From: Persephonella sp.
GTDB lineage: Bacteria; Aquificota; Aquificia; Aquificales; Hydrogenothermaceae
Reading direction: 5' to 3'
NCBI RefSeq assembly: GCF_027023985.1
Contig: NZ_JALVTW010000037.1
Span: 1 to 61,318 of the forward strand
Length of the DNA stretch: 61,318 nt
This document shows, one piece after another, positions 19,546 to 27,060 of the stretch (position 1 is the first letter of the stretch; each line of letters opens with the position of its first letter). The notes under the pieces are model-generated. The model was given only the letters and a program-made list of their open reading frames with translations. It did no database searches and was not told the DNA's origin. Both the position numbers and the translations under genes were made by a program.

Positions 19546-21660
19546 ATGGAAATATTAGAAGGTTTAAATCCCCAGCAAAAAGAAGCAGTAGAATATTTCA
19601 GTTCACCGCTTCTTGTTCTTGCAGGGGCAGGTTCAGGAAAAACAAGGGTTATAACACATAAAATAATGTATCTTGTGGAAAAATTTGGTATTCCTGTTAA
19701 TAGAATACTTGCTATAACATTTACAAACAAAGCTGCCAATGAAATGAAAGAAAGGGTGGTCAAAGCCCTTGATTTACAAAATGAACCTGAATGGATAACT
19801 ACATTCCATAGCCTCTCGGCAAAAATTCTTAGGATAGAGGCCCAGCATATAGGATATAAAAATGATTTTGTTATTTATGATGAAGAAGACAGCAAAAAGG
19901 TTTTAAAAGATGTGATAAAAGAGTTAGACCTTGATAGCGAGGTTTATAAACCTGAAAGACTAAAAAATATAATAAGCCAAATAAAGCAAAATCTGGATGA
20001 ATCTATACTTGATTTTTACGCATTTACTATGCCCCACCTTCCAAAAATCTATCAAAAATATCAGGAGCACCTTGCATTTAGTAATGCGATGGATTTTGAT
20101 GATTTGCTACTGAATGTGGTCAAGCTATTTAAAGAAAATCCTGAGATTTTGAAAAAATGGCAGGAAAAGTTTGATTATATTCTGGTAGATGAGTATCAGG
20201 ACACAAACCTTGTTCAGCATGAGATTTTAAAGCTGATTGTTGGCAACAGAGATTGTATTACCGTCGTAGGAGATCCCCAGCAATGCATATACACATGGAG
20301 AGGTGCAAATCCTGAGAACATACTGGATTTTGAAAATGATTTCCCTAATACAAAAATAATAAAACTTGAAAGAAACTACCGCTCCACAGAAAAAATACTA
20401 TCAGTGGCAAACAAAGTAATATCAGATATAAGAGGTCGCTGGAAAGAAAAGGTTCTAAACCTATGGACAGATAAAAAAGGTGGAGAGGATATATATCTGG
20501 TAATTCTGGAAACAGATAAAAAAGAAAGTGATTTTATAGCAAGGAAAATAAAATCAATAGTAAATGAAGAGGGGTATCAATACTCGGATTTTGCAGTGCT
20601 TGTTAGAATGTCTTACCTGTCCCGTAATATAGAAGAAGCGTTTATAAAACATAATATTCCGTATCAGGTTATAGGCGGGGTTAAGTTCTATGAAAGGGCT
20701 GAGGTAAAAGATATCCTTGCATATCTTAGATTTGCCTTAATACCAACAGATACACAGGCATTTAAAAGGATAATTAATCTGCCTTCAAGAGGAATAGGAG
20801 AAAAAACTATCCAAAAAATAAAGCAGTTTTACGAAACAGACTGGCTTCAAGCTTTACATGATGCTTATCCATCTCTATCTAAAAAAATTCAACTTAGACT
20901 TCAAGAATTTCTTGAACTGATTGAATATGTAAGAAACCACGCAAATACCTCTCCTGCAAATACAGCAAAATATGTTGTAGATGTTATCAAGTATGAGGAT
21001 TATCTAATGGATAAATACAAAGACTGGGAAGATAGGATTGCCAATATCCATGAACTATTTAATGCACTAAAAGAAGTGGAAAAAAGTGGAAAAACATTTA
21101 TGGAATTTTTAGAAGAAAGTTCTTTATCACAGGCTCAGGACCATCTGGAAAACTCAAATACGGTTAAAATTATGACAGTTCATGCTGCCAAAGGACTGGA
21201 ATTTCCTGTTGTATTTATCGCAGGTCTGGAAGATGGAATATTCCCAAGCGGAAGGTCTTTTGAAGATATTGAACAGATGGAAGAAGAAAAAAGATTATTC
21301 TATGTGGCAATTACAAGGGCAAAGGAAAAATTATTCATGACTTATGCAAAACAGAGGGCATCTTTTAGCGGTTATCTTAATGAAACTAAGCCATCAAGAT
21401 TTTTAAAAAATATAAAAGACAGTGTAAAAATACTGGCAGATAAAAATATTGTTAAAAAATCTAAAAAATCATCAAAATCTGCTACAAGCTATGGAAATAA
21501 GGCATTTTCTTCATCTTCAGATATAAGAATAGGACAGCTTGTTAAACATGATCTTTTTGGAAAAGGGGTTGTTAAATCTATTTCAGGAAACAAGGCAACG
21601 GTAATCTTTGAAAAGGTAGGAGAAAAACAAATTATGAAAGATTTTCTAAAACCAGTTTAG
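19546..21660 (+). CDS. uvrD: UvrD/PcrA-type superfamily 1 DNA helicase
   Basis: ATP-dependent 3'-5' DNA helicase for repair, recombination and rolling-circle replication; 704 residues. Helicase motifs in order are LAGAGSGKTRVIT (I), FTNKAANEMKER (Ia), VDEYQDTN (II), GDPQQCIYTWRGA (III), LERNYRST (IV), TVHAAKGLEF (V) and RLFYVAITRAKEKL (VI). The C-terminus has the RNA-polymerase-binding Tudor-like region IGQLVKHDLFGKGVV. The ATG at 19546 follows GGGAGGAAGT; an in-frame ATG at 19507 lies upstream of a TATAAT (19513-19518) that looks like the -10 box of this gene's own promoter, so it cannot be the start. Confidence 0.95.
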   Translation: MEILEGLNPQQKEAVEYFSSPLLVLAGAGSGKTRVITHKIMYLVEKFGIPVNRILAITFTNKAANEMKERVVKALDLQNEPEWITTFHSLSAKILRIEAQHIGYKNDFVIYDEEDSKKVLKDVIKELDLDSEVYKPERLKNIISQIKQNLDESILDFYAFTMPHLPKIYQKYQEHLAFSNAMDFDDLLLNVVKLFKENPEILKKWQEKFDYILVDEYQDTNLVQHEILKLIVGNRDCITVVGDPQQCIYTWRGANPENILDFENDFPNTKIIKLERNYRSTEKILSVANKVISDIRGRWKEKVLNLWTDKKGGEDIYLVILETDKKESDFIARKIKSIVNEEGYQYSDFAVLVRMSYLSRNIEEAFIKHNIPYQVIGGVKFYERAEVKDILAYLRFALIPTDTQAFKRIINLPSRGIGEKTIQKIKQFYETDWLQALHDAYPSLSKKIQLRLQEFLELIEYVRNHANTSPANTAKYVVDVIKYEDYLMDKYKDWEDRIANIHELFNALKEVEKSGKTFMEFLEESSLSQAQDHLENSNTVKIMTVHAAKGLEFPVVFIAGLEDGIFPSGRSFEDIEQMEEEKRLFYVAITRAKEKLFMTYAKQRASFSGYLNETKPSRFLKNIKDSVKILADKNIVKKSKKSSKSATSYGNKAFSSSSDIRIGQLVKHDLFGKGVVKSISGNKATVIFEKVGEKQIMKDFLKPV

Positions 21661-21661
21661 A

Positions 21662-21847
21662 TTACTGATTTTCTTTTAGAACTTCTTTAACAAATTCTAC
21701 AGGAAGTTCTAAAACTTCAGCTATTTTATTGGAATCCCATCCAGTTTTTTTATGCAAATTAATTACTGCTTCTTTTTGGGCTTCTAATTTACCATCTTTA
21801 AAAAGTGGATGTTTTTTTATTGTTTCTTTATCTATGGTAAGTGGCAT
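21662..21847 (-). CDS. Intragenic short ORF within the Rpn gene (61 aa)
   Basis: In frame with the larger gene, an ATG is preceded by AGGAGG at 8-base spacing and would give a 61-residue C-terminal protein (start MPLTIDKETIKKHPLFKDG, end with a helical KIAEVLELPVEFVKEVL). The same internal ribosome site and start occur in the copy at the left edge. E. coli Rpn toxins are known to be neutralised by such internally started short forms. Function here is by analogy. Confidence 0.55.
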   Translation of the reverse strand: MPLTIDKETIKKHPLFKDGKLEAQKEAVINLHKKTGWDSNKIAEVLELPVEFVKEVLKENQ

Positions 21848-22423
21848 CTTATTCTCCTCCTTTCTTAACTCCTCCATAGGTCTATATGATAATAAATTCA
21901 ATAACTTCTTCAAATAGTCCCTTCTTTTTCTTTCCGGTAGTTTTGATAACTCTGTAAGTATATCCCTAAAATATTTTGATGGATTTTTGACATCACATAA
22001 AACTGCCAGTATTTTATCTGTTAAATCCTCACTTTCCAAAAGTTCTTCACATTTTATCTCTTTTATATCTTTTAAAATATAGCTAAATTTTAGGTTTTCC
22101 TTTTCAATTTTATTTTCCATTTTTAGAGGTTTTTCTCCCAGATATAAGACCATCTGAAGAATATCCTTTGATGGATATTTTTGGGAAATCAGCGTGTAAT
22201 ATTCCAGCATTCTAAAGGGCATATTTTTATCGTTTGTTGTCTGGAGTTCCAGATGAAAAATCTTTCCATCTTCCAATTCCACAAGGAAATCAACTCTTCT
22301 GTCTTTTACTTCCGGTAGAGATGTATCAAGTAGTTTTGTTGCAGATTTACCTGTTAATATCTGGATAAACTTTGGTGGTATCTCTTGAATTACATCCCTT
22401 AAGGTTATGTCTAATTTGGCTAT
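21662..22423 (-). CDS. Rpn-family recombination-promoting nuclease, non-ATG start
   Basis: A PD-(D/E)XK nuclease-like protein of the Rpn/YhgA-like family. Reading upstream from the GTG at 22282, the frame stays open and encodes AKLDITLRDVIQEIPPKF and LLDTSLPEVKDRRVDFLVEL, the usual N-terminus, so the true gene is about 253 residues. Catalytic candidates are D45 and E59-x-Q61 (numbered from 22423). At the position where the family has its initial Met the codon is ATA, with AAGG upstream; no ATG, and no GTG or TTG before the catalytic Asp, exists. Thus full-length translation is either from a rare ATA start or lost by mutation. Rpn proteins are linked to phage defence and DNA cleavage. The gene ends one base after the helicase stop, in the opposite orientation. 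Confidence 0.7.
   Translation of the reverse strand: MAKLDITLRDVIQEIPPKFIQILTGKSATKLLDTSLPEVKDRRVDFLVELEDGKIFHLELQTTNDKNMPFRMLEYYTLISQKYPSKDILQMVLYLGEKPLKMENKIEKENLKFSYILKDIKEIKCEELLESEDLTDKILAVLCDVKNPSKYFRDILTELSKLPERKRRDYLKKLLNLLSYRPMEELRKEENKMPLTIDKETIKKHPLFKDGKLEAQKEAVINLHKKTGWDSNKIAEVLELPVEFVKEVLKENQ
21792..22013 (-). repeat. Copy B of an inverted duplicated Rpn segment
   Basis: Matches bases 1-181 in opposite orientation; contains the 41 bases that are missing from copy A. High identity stops at the coding region for the last about 40 residues, where the copies diverge. Confidence 0.8.
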
Positions 22424-22523
22424 TTTTTGCCTTGAAAAATTTTTATTTTATTATAACTTATACTGTTGAATGTTTGAGGGAATATAGGATTCTGAGATTA
22501 TTTATCCCTCTATTGATTAAAAG

Positions 22524-22539
22524 AAGGGCAAAAACCCTT
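22524..22539 (-). terminator. Short hairpin at the end of the YqhA gene
   Basis: A 5-bp stem (AAGGG / CCCTT) with a T-rich loop, overlapping the stop codon of the YqhA-like gene and followed on the minus strand by CTTTTAATC. Weak terminator candidate. Confidence 0.45.
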
Positions 22540-23074
22540 AGTGTTCGTTGTGTTCTTCTCCATGTCCTTTATGCATAAAGTAGATTGACACAGCAATTAG
22601 AAAAACACCAATACTCAAAAACAGGAGATTTTTAATATCTTCATACTTAAACTCAATTGCATATTTGAAAAATGTAACTATTAGAACCATAAGAATTACT
22701 TTTGCCAGCTTTTCTTTAAGCTGGTCTAATGTATGAACAACAAGTATTTTAGAGGCTTTTGTATCTTGTTCCATTGCATCTATTTTTGAAATAAATAGTT
22801 CATATAAACCAAGCCCAAATATAAGTAAAACTGTAGATATTAGATAAACGTCAACTGCAGATACTATATGCTTTATAGCTTCTTTATGAAACTCTTGGAA
22901 ATAATCTATAGAAGAAAACATATGAAATGCTTCTTTAGTTACGATAAAAATATCGTAAGTTCCTATTATTACAAGAACAAATGCAGCTAAAACACTGGCA
23001 ACAACAGCCAGAAACACCATAAATCTACTTTCCCATAGTATCCTCTCAACTACTTTTTCTATTACTTTGAACAA
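22538..23074 (-). CDS. YqhA family (UPF0114) inner-membrane protein
   Basis: A 178-residue membrane protein resembling E. coli YqhA/UPF0114. Predicted membrane helices are about 17-42, 75-95 (LISTVLLIFGLGLYELFIS), 120-135 and 150-170; the typical ESRFMVFLAVVASVLAAF segment follows the N-terminus. The C-terminus is His/Glu-rich (HKGHGEEHNEH), which might bind metal. Function is unknown. The start is a TTG preceded by GGGAGGT at good spacing. It is last in a minus-strand group headed by membrane and histone-fold genes, separated from the latter by a hairpin. Confidence 0.8.
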   Translation of the reverse strand: MFKVIEKVVERILWESRFMVFLAVVASVLAAFVLVIIGTYDIFIVTKEAFHMFSSIDYFQEFHKEAIKHIVSAVDVYLISTVLLIFGLGLYELFISKIDAMEQDTKASKILVVHTLDQLKEKLAKVILMVLIVTFFKYAIEFKYEDIKNLLFLSIGVFLIAVSIYFMHKGHGEEHNEH

Positions 23075-23112
23075 TACTTAACCTCCCTTTTTGAAAAATA
23101 TTTTAACAGGAA

Positions 23113-23127
23113 GGGGCATTACGCCCC
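23113..23127 (-). terminator. Hairpin between the DUF1931 and YqhA genes
   Basis: A perfect 5-bp GC stem (GGGGC / GCCCC) with a 5-base loop; the following tract on the minus strand is TTCCTGTT, so termination would be partial. Confidence 0.5.
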
Positions 23128-23137
23128 CTGAAGAATA

Positions 23138-23587
23138 TCACATTGTAAGATCAAGGATTTTTCCGGCTTTTTCTATGTCCTCTGAAGATGGTTTTCTGCT
23201 TTCTGGAGCTACTTCCTTAATAAGCTGAGCAAGAATATAGATAAGGGTTCCAACTATCTCAGGAAGTCTTTTTTCAAGCTCAGCTTCCAGTGGATATTTT
23301 AAAGGTGGCATTGTTGCAAGGAAGTTTAGAACATCTTCAACGGCAATTTCTTCTTCAAGTTTTCTAAATTTTTGCATAGACTCTAAGAAACCTTTTGTAA
23401 GAGGAACATCTGATTCCCAGATAACCTCTCTGGCATTATAACTTGCATTTCTTTCTCCAATTAAAAGCAAGTCATAAAGCTTTTTCTCAACTATGTCTGT
23501 AATTTCTTTAGCCTTGTTTTTGTCGATATCAAGGCCTGCTGCTTTCCTCATGAGTGCTTCCAGCTTGGCTACTCCAACAACTGCCAT
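23138..23587 (-). CDS. DUF1931 histone-fold protein
   Basis: A 149-residue protein of the DUF1931 family, whose Aquifex aeolicus member has a solved structure built from histone-fold elements within one chain. The conserved N-terminus is VVGVAKLEALMRKAAGLDID, followed by KAKEITDIVEKKLYDLL and the second half AVEDVLNFLATMPPLKYPLE. Family members have been discussed as bacterial histones, but DNA binding for this branch is not shown here. The ATG at 23587 is supported by GGAGGT seven bases upstream; the upstream ATG at 23602 overlaps that site. The gene begins directly after the stop of the preceding membrane protein, so the two are coupled. Confidence 0.85.
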   Translation of the reverse strand: MAVVGVAKLEALMRKAAGLDIDKNKAKEITDIVEKKLYDLLLIGERNASYNAREVIWESDVPLTKGFLESMQKFRKLEEEIAVEDVLNFLATMPPLKYPLEAELEKRLPEIVGTLIYILAQLIKEVAPESRKPSSEDIEKAGKILDLTM

Positions 23588-23588
23588 T

Positions 23589-24155
23589 TTACTGACCTCC
23601 ATTTTTATTTTTTTCTTCTAAATTCAGAAGATTATACTCTACAAATGAAACTTTAGCTAATTGTTCAAGTCCCCATACAAAAAATACAGTTGTTGCTGCT
23701 CCCCAAAAAACACCTTCTATGTATTTACCGATGACCATCTCTCCTAATAAATTAAATTTCGCCATCAATGTTATCAACACAAGAAGTAGAAAAATTCCGT
23801 AATAGGCATATCTGTAGTAATCTAAATCTTTAAGTGCCAGAATAAGCAAAGCCTTAAAGGAAAATTCTTTTATCATCTCTTCAGGTTGCTTGTTTTCCAG
23901 CTTTTTTTCTAATTTTTGTCTGTCCGCTGAGGTAATCTGCTTAAAGGAAATAACATGGTCAAGGAGATTTGCAATCCAGCCATATCCAAACAACAATCTA
24001 TTTCCCAGTATCAAAAATGATACAAGACCAAGCAGATATGCAAATTCAACAGATGTTGCTGTTAATACCAGCACAGAAAACCCATAAAAAAGCATTAAGA
24101 TTAAAATGCCGAAGGTAAACCAGAATATAAACCAGGCAATTTTTTCATAATTCAT
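23589..24155 (-). CDS. Multi-pass membrane protein of unknown function
   Basis: 188 residues with four predicted membrane helices: about 7-30, 36-53 (EFAYLLGLVSFLILGNRLLF), 115-132 (YAYYGIFLLLVLITLMA) and 146-166. Between helices 2 and 3 is a charged cytoplasmic or periplasmic stretch rich in Lys/Glu. I do not recognise a family. It overlaps the preceding gene by one base (TAATG) and precedes the histone-fold gene, with strong AAGGAGGG and GGAGGT sites respectively, so these three are probably expressed as a unit. Confidence 0.6.
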   Translation of the reverse strand: MNYEKIAWFIFWFTFGILILMLFYGFSVLVLTATSVEFAYLLGLVSFLILGNRLLFGYGWIANLLDHVISFKQITSADRQKLEKKLENKQPEEMIKEFSFKALLILALKDLDYYRYAYYGIFLLLVLITLMAKFNLLGEMVIGKYIEGVFWGAATTVFFVWGLEQLAKVSFVEYNLLNLEEKNKNGGQ

Positions 24156-24622
24156 TATTTACCCTCCTTTTTGCCTGAAACTCCATATTCATAACCATGC
24201 TTAACAAAATATTCATCCTTAGATAAAGGATGAACATACTTTAAGGTTGTATTAACGATATCTCCTGTTTTTAACTCTGGAGTTCCTTTTTTCAGTTTTA
24301 TTGCCACTGTTGTTATTCCCATAGGAACCAGTGGAATATTTACAGGGATATTCTCAACTTTGTAAGCCTTTTGAGAGGTCTGTTTTCCCGGTTTAAATAT
24401 AAAGGATTCCTGTTTAACTGTTAATGGTAATGTTCCTGGGTTCATAACAGATAGAATTACCGAGTGTGAAGGCTTATCATAAACAGCTCCTATAACAATT
24501 GGAGAAGCCGGAATTTTTCCAACAGCCTCAATGGTATTGTTATAAGTAATATAACTACCTATTCCCCAGCCAAGCATAATAGCAATAATTGAACTGACAA
24601 AAAACAATACTACTCTGTTCAT
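24155..24622 (-). CDS. Membrane-anchored extracytoplasmic protein, unknown
   Basis: 155 residues. One N-terminal hydrophobic helix (VVLFFVSSIIAIMLGWGIGS) followed by a beta-rich domain of about 120 residues with PSHSVILSVMNPGTLPLTVK, a pattern typical of immunoglobulin-like periplasmic domains. No catalytic motif recognised. Strong AAAGGAGG ribosome site; cotranslated with the next membrane protein. Its promoter must lie in the short gap after the YfdX terminator, or transcription reads through. Confidence 0.55.
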   Translation of the reverse strand: MNRVVLFFVSSIIAIMLGWGIGSYITYNNTIEAVGKIPASPIVIGAVYDKPSHSVILSVMNPGTLPLTVKQESFIFKPGKQTSQKAYKVENIPVNIPLVPMGITTVAIKLKKGTPELKTGDIVNTTLKYVHPLSKDEYFVKHGYEYGVSGKKEGK

Positions 24623-24664
24623 ATTTATCCTCCTTTTATTTGATTTAGATTTTTTATAAAAATG

Positions 24665-24683
24665 AGCAGGCCTGAGGCCTGCT
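24665..24683 (-). terminator. Strong hairpin after the YfdX gene
   Basis: Perfect 8-bp stem (AGCAGGCC / GGCCTGCT) with a 3-base loop, followed on the minus strand by CATTTTTATAAAAA. Separates the YfdX gene from the two membrane-protein genes. Confidence 0.8.
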
Positions 24684-24693
24684 TAAGAAAAGT

Positions 24694-25602
24694 TTATTTT
24701 ATGCTTGTTTGTGTAGAGCTTTTTTTGAGTTTCTCTATGTTTTCAAAAAGGGATTTAAACTTCTCTTTAGTTCCTGTTTTTGCTTTAATTTCTTTTTCAA
24801 GTTTTTCAATCTGGTCTATAAGTGGCTTAATATCTTTGTCATTTCTTACATAACCAAGAACTTTTGCCAACTTAATCTGTCTTTTAGCTTCCTCAAGCAG
24901 TTTTAGAGCTTGCTCTGGTTTGTCTTTAAAGCGTTTTGATGCATCTTCTACAAGGAGTGAAGCAATTGCAATAGGTTCTGGAATGATAGTTGTATCAATT
25001 TCTATAGTATTCATAGCTACCTGAAGTTGAGAAATGGCATTTTTAACCTTTCCTTCTTCCAAAAATTTATAAGCAAGATCTATAGCTTGCTTGTAAAGCC
25101 CTATTGGCAGATAAGCTGTTTCAATAACTATTTCATCTCTTAATGCATTTAATAAAATTCTTGCCTGAACAAAATCATTATTTTTGACTGCTTCCTTTAC
25201 CTGCTGTGCAAGTTTTTGTGCTTGTTTTATGTCTGTAATTCCAACTACTTCATTAACTACAGCGTCAATCGGTAATCTGTCCATTTTACCGTGATATTGT
25301 TTTTCTAACTTATCAACCCTTTCTTTGAGAGCCTTTAAAGCCTTTTTAGCTTCATCAACTTTGTTATGGGTAAGTAAAAATAGAACTCTGTTTCCTTCTG
25401 CATATATGCTTGCAGCTTCTTTGATTATTTTTTGCAATTCTTGCTCTCTTACTTTTTGGGTGCTTCTTTTACCGGAACTTTTTATAAGAGAGCTTGCTGT
25501 TTCCTGTTTTTGCTTTATGTTTAATTTTTTATTTTCTTCTTTTGCAAAAACAGGTGAAGCTATAATTGCTGCCGATAAAACAGCGCTTAATAATCTTCTC
25601 AT
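24694..25602 (-). CDS. YfdX family exported protein
   Basis: A 302-residue, mostly alpha-helical protein with a signal peptide (MRRLLSAVLSAAIIASPVFA), so periplasmic. Family features are EAASIYAEGNRVLFLLTHNK, LPIDAVVNEVVGITDIKQA, LNALRDEIVIETAYLPIGLY and AMNTIEIDTTIIPEPIA. In E. coli YfdX is linked to acid and antibiotic stress, and in Salmonella to chaperone-like behaviour; a stress role is therefore plausible but not shown. An AAGGAGGTGAG site precedes the ATG. Strong hairpins on both sides suggest a monocistronic transcript. Confidence 0.85.
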   Translation of the reverse strand: MRRLLSAVLSAAIIASPVFAKEENKKLNIKQKQETASSLIKSSGKRSTQKVREQELQKIIKEAASIYAEGNRVLFLLTHNKVDEAKKALKALKERVDKLEKQYHGKMDRLPIDAVVNEVVGITDIKQAQKLAQQVKEAVKNNDFVQARILLNALRDEIVIETAYLPIGLYKQAIDLAYKFLEEGKVKNAISQLQVAMNTIEIDTTIIPEPIAIASLLVEDASKRFKDKPEQALKLLEEAKRQIKLAKVLGYVRNDKDIKPLIDQIEKLEKEIKAKTGTKEKFKSLFENIEKLKKSSTQTSIK

Positions 25603-25651
25603 GGCTCACCTCCTTTGGTTTAATCAATTTTTTTGTTTTTCAAAAAAAATA

Positions 25652-25672
25652 AAAAGGGCACGCAGCCCTTTT
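25652..25672 (-). terminator. Terminator after the prefoldin genes
   Basis: Perfect 8-bp stem (AAAAGGGC / GCCCTTTT) with a 5-base loop and a run of T on the minus strand (TTATTTTTTTT). It closes the transcript carrying the two prefoldin-like genes. Confidence 0.85.
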
Positions 25673-25675
25673 GTA

Positions 25676-25852
25676 TTAAGTGTTTCCTCTCAGGCCTTCT
25701 AATTCTTTTTTTAGATATTCTTCTGCTTCTTTTTTGCTGACCTCTACCATTAAAACCCCTGTGTTGATAAAAAACCTCCTATTTTCTGGCAGTTGTTTAA
25801 GTAGTTCAAGACTCTTTTTAAGCTGTTCTTCTAATAATTCTTTTTCTTCCAT
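25676..25852 (-). CDS. Mini prefoldin beta-like protein (58 aa)
   Basis: A small reading frame starting at ATG with GAGAGGA upstream, 12 bases after the prefoldin-alpha stop. It encodes a short helix (KELLEEQLKKSLELLKQLPE), a hairpin segment (FFINTGVLMVEVSKKEAEEY) and a second helix ending LEGLRGNT. The order and the pattern LPE..RFF.NTGVLMVEVSKKEA match the centre of archaeal prefoldin beta (LPDDAQIYKTVGTLIVKTTK), but both coiled-coil arms are cut to about 20 residues (the usual subunit is about 120). I infer that it pairs with the adjacent alpha subunit to form a reduced prefoldin. An alternative is a decayed full-length gene, though start, stop and ribosome site are all intact. Confidence 0.65.
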   Translation of the reverse strand: MEEKELLEEQLKKSLELLKQLPENRRFFINTGVLMVEVSKKEAEEYLKKELEGLRGNT

Positions 25853-25864
25853 GACTATCCTCTC

Positions 25865-26308
25865 TTATTTAGAGGATTTGCCCTCTTCCTGCCCTATTTC
25901 CCTTGTTTTTTGGAGCAGTTCTTCTGTTTTTGTATAAGCTTCTGCTATAGCTTCCTCAAGTGTTCTTCTAAGAGCTTGGAGAGAAGCTATTTCTTTTGCT
26001 ATTTGTGTTAAAGCTTCTTCTGCATTAAGTTCTGCAGATATTCCGGAGCCTATGCTGACTACTACCCTGTCTGGATTTTCTATTTTTGCCTCAATCTGTG
26101 CTCCAGCTCCAATCGGAATGAGGATATTCTTACCTTTACCAAGGTCTCTCAGATTGTTTATTGTTTTGATTGCAGTTCTGTAAGTTGCTATATTTTCATC
26201 AATAACTGCAATTTCAGCTCTGAGAGCCTCAATTTGAGCAATATATCCTCTTAGCTCTCTGCTGAGTTCTTCTGTTGTAGGTTGTTTTTTTACCTCTTTT
26301 TTTGCCAT
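25865..26308 (-). CDS. Prefoldin alpha subunit (archaeal type)
   Basis: 147 residues with the prefoldin-alpha layout: an N-terminal coiled coil (LRGYIAQIEALRAEIAVIDE), a central double beta-hairpin body (KNILIPIGAGAQIEAKIEN and RVVVSIGSGISAELNAEEA) and a C-terminal coiled coil (about 100-140). Prefoldin captures unfolded proteins in archaea and eukaryotes; in bacteria it is unusual and probably acquired from archaea. The ATG at 26308 follows AAGGAGGTGA; an in-frame upstream GTG would overlap the ribosome site. It is followed by the mini beta-like gene and preceded by a RAMP-like gene 15 bases away. Confidence 0.82.
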   Translation of the reverse strand: MAKKEVKKQPTTEELSRELRGYIAQIEALRAEIAVIDENIATYRTAIKTINNLRDLGKGKNILIPIGAGAQIEAKIENPDRVVVSIGSGISAELNAEEALTQIAKEIASLQALRRTLEEAIAEAYTKTEELLQKTREIGQEEGKSSK

Positions 26309-26323
26309 GGCTATCACCTCCTT

Positions 26324-27046
26324 TTATTTGATTTTTATTTCTACCCAACCTGTTGTTTGTTTTTCTTGTGGCAGATAAAGGACATAACGGGATCTTATAT
26401 CTACCTTTAATTCTTTTAAAAGCTTTTCACGAACTTCTTTTATCCTCCAGAAAAACAGCAAATCCCCTTTAAACGAAACCTCTGTCCACATACCTATACG
26501 AAGTGGAATATCCCATTTTTTAAGGTCATTAATTAGTGGTTCGTAGAAAATAGAGGCAAGGGGATGGTCTTTTAAAAAGCTATGTTCTATTTTTGCAAGT
26601 GCTTCTGCATAAGAATGTGCTGCCGCTTTGAGCTTTTCAAGATGTGGACTTTTAATCTCAAGGGGAATAATGCCTTTGAAAACTTCTGTTTTAAAGCCTT
26701 TTATATCTTCCCAGTTTTTTAGGTCAAAGACTTCTATATATTTTTCCTGTATATCTTTTTCTGGAAGGTATGTTTTCTCAGGGATATCCAGCTGGTCTAA
26801 AACAGGATATTTGCTCAGGACTATTTCCTTTACCTTGTCAGAAACATCTTCAAATTTAACATCTGAACTTAAAAGATATTTTTTGACTTTGTTTTCTATC
26901 TCTTTGTCTTTTTTTACGTAATAGAAAATAACCGCCGAGGTTATTGCTTCTGTAAAAAGATTTCTTGGGAGGAATGGTTTACCTTCCTCATCCCTTGGAA
27001 ATCCATGACGGTTGAATATAACAGGTGTCCAGCAGATAAGTTCCAT
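26324..27046 (-). CDS. Unknown protein with Csm5/RAMP-like features
   Basis: 240 residues; no certain family. The N-terminal third has GKPFLPRNLFTEAITSAVIF followed by a charged helix ending VKKYLL, resembling the G-x-P-x-(I/L)-P-x(3)-K-G-A-(I/L)-R helix of CRISPR RAMP proteins, though the glycines and arginine are replaced. The C-terminal third has PLRIGMWTEVSF and ends SRYVLY then TTGWVEIKIK, which parallels the Csm5 pattern of an LRLG-type loop and a final LGWVKLE strand. This is pattern recognition, not an alignment. It sits 22 kb from the CRISPR operon, between an unknown gene and prefoldin alpha, in one apparent operon with GGGAAGGGAG as ribosome site. Confidence 0.5.
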   Translation of the reverse strand: MELICWTPVIFNRHGFPRDEEGKPFLPRNLFTEAITSAVIFYYVKKDKEIENKVKKYLLSSDVKFEDVSDKVKEIVLSKYPVLDQLDIPEKTYLPEKDIQEKYIEVFDLKNWEDIKGFKTEVFKGIIPLEIKSPHLEKLKAAAHSYAEALAKIEHSFLKDHPLASIFYEPLINDLKKWDIPLRIGMWTEVSFKGDLLFFWRIKEVREKLLKELKVDIRSRYVLYLPQEKQTTGWVEIKIK

Positions 27047-27060
27047 CTCTCCCTTCCCCT

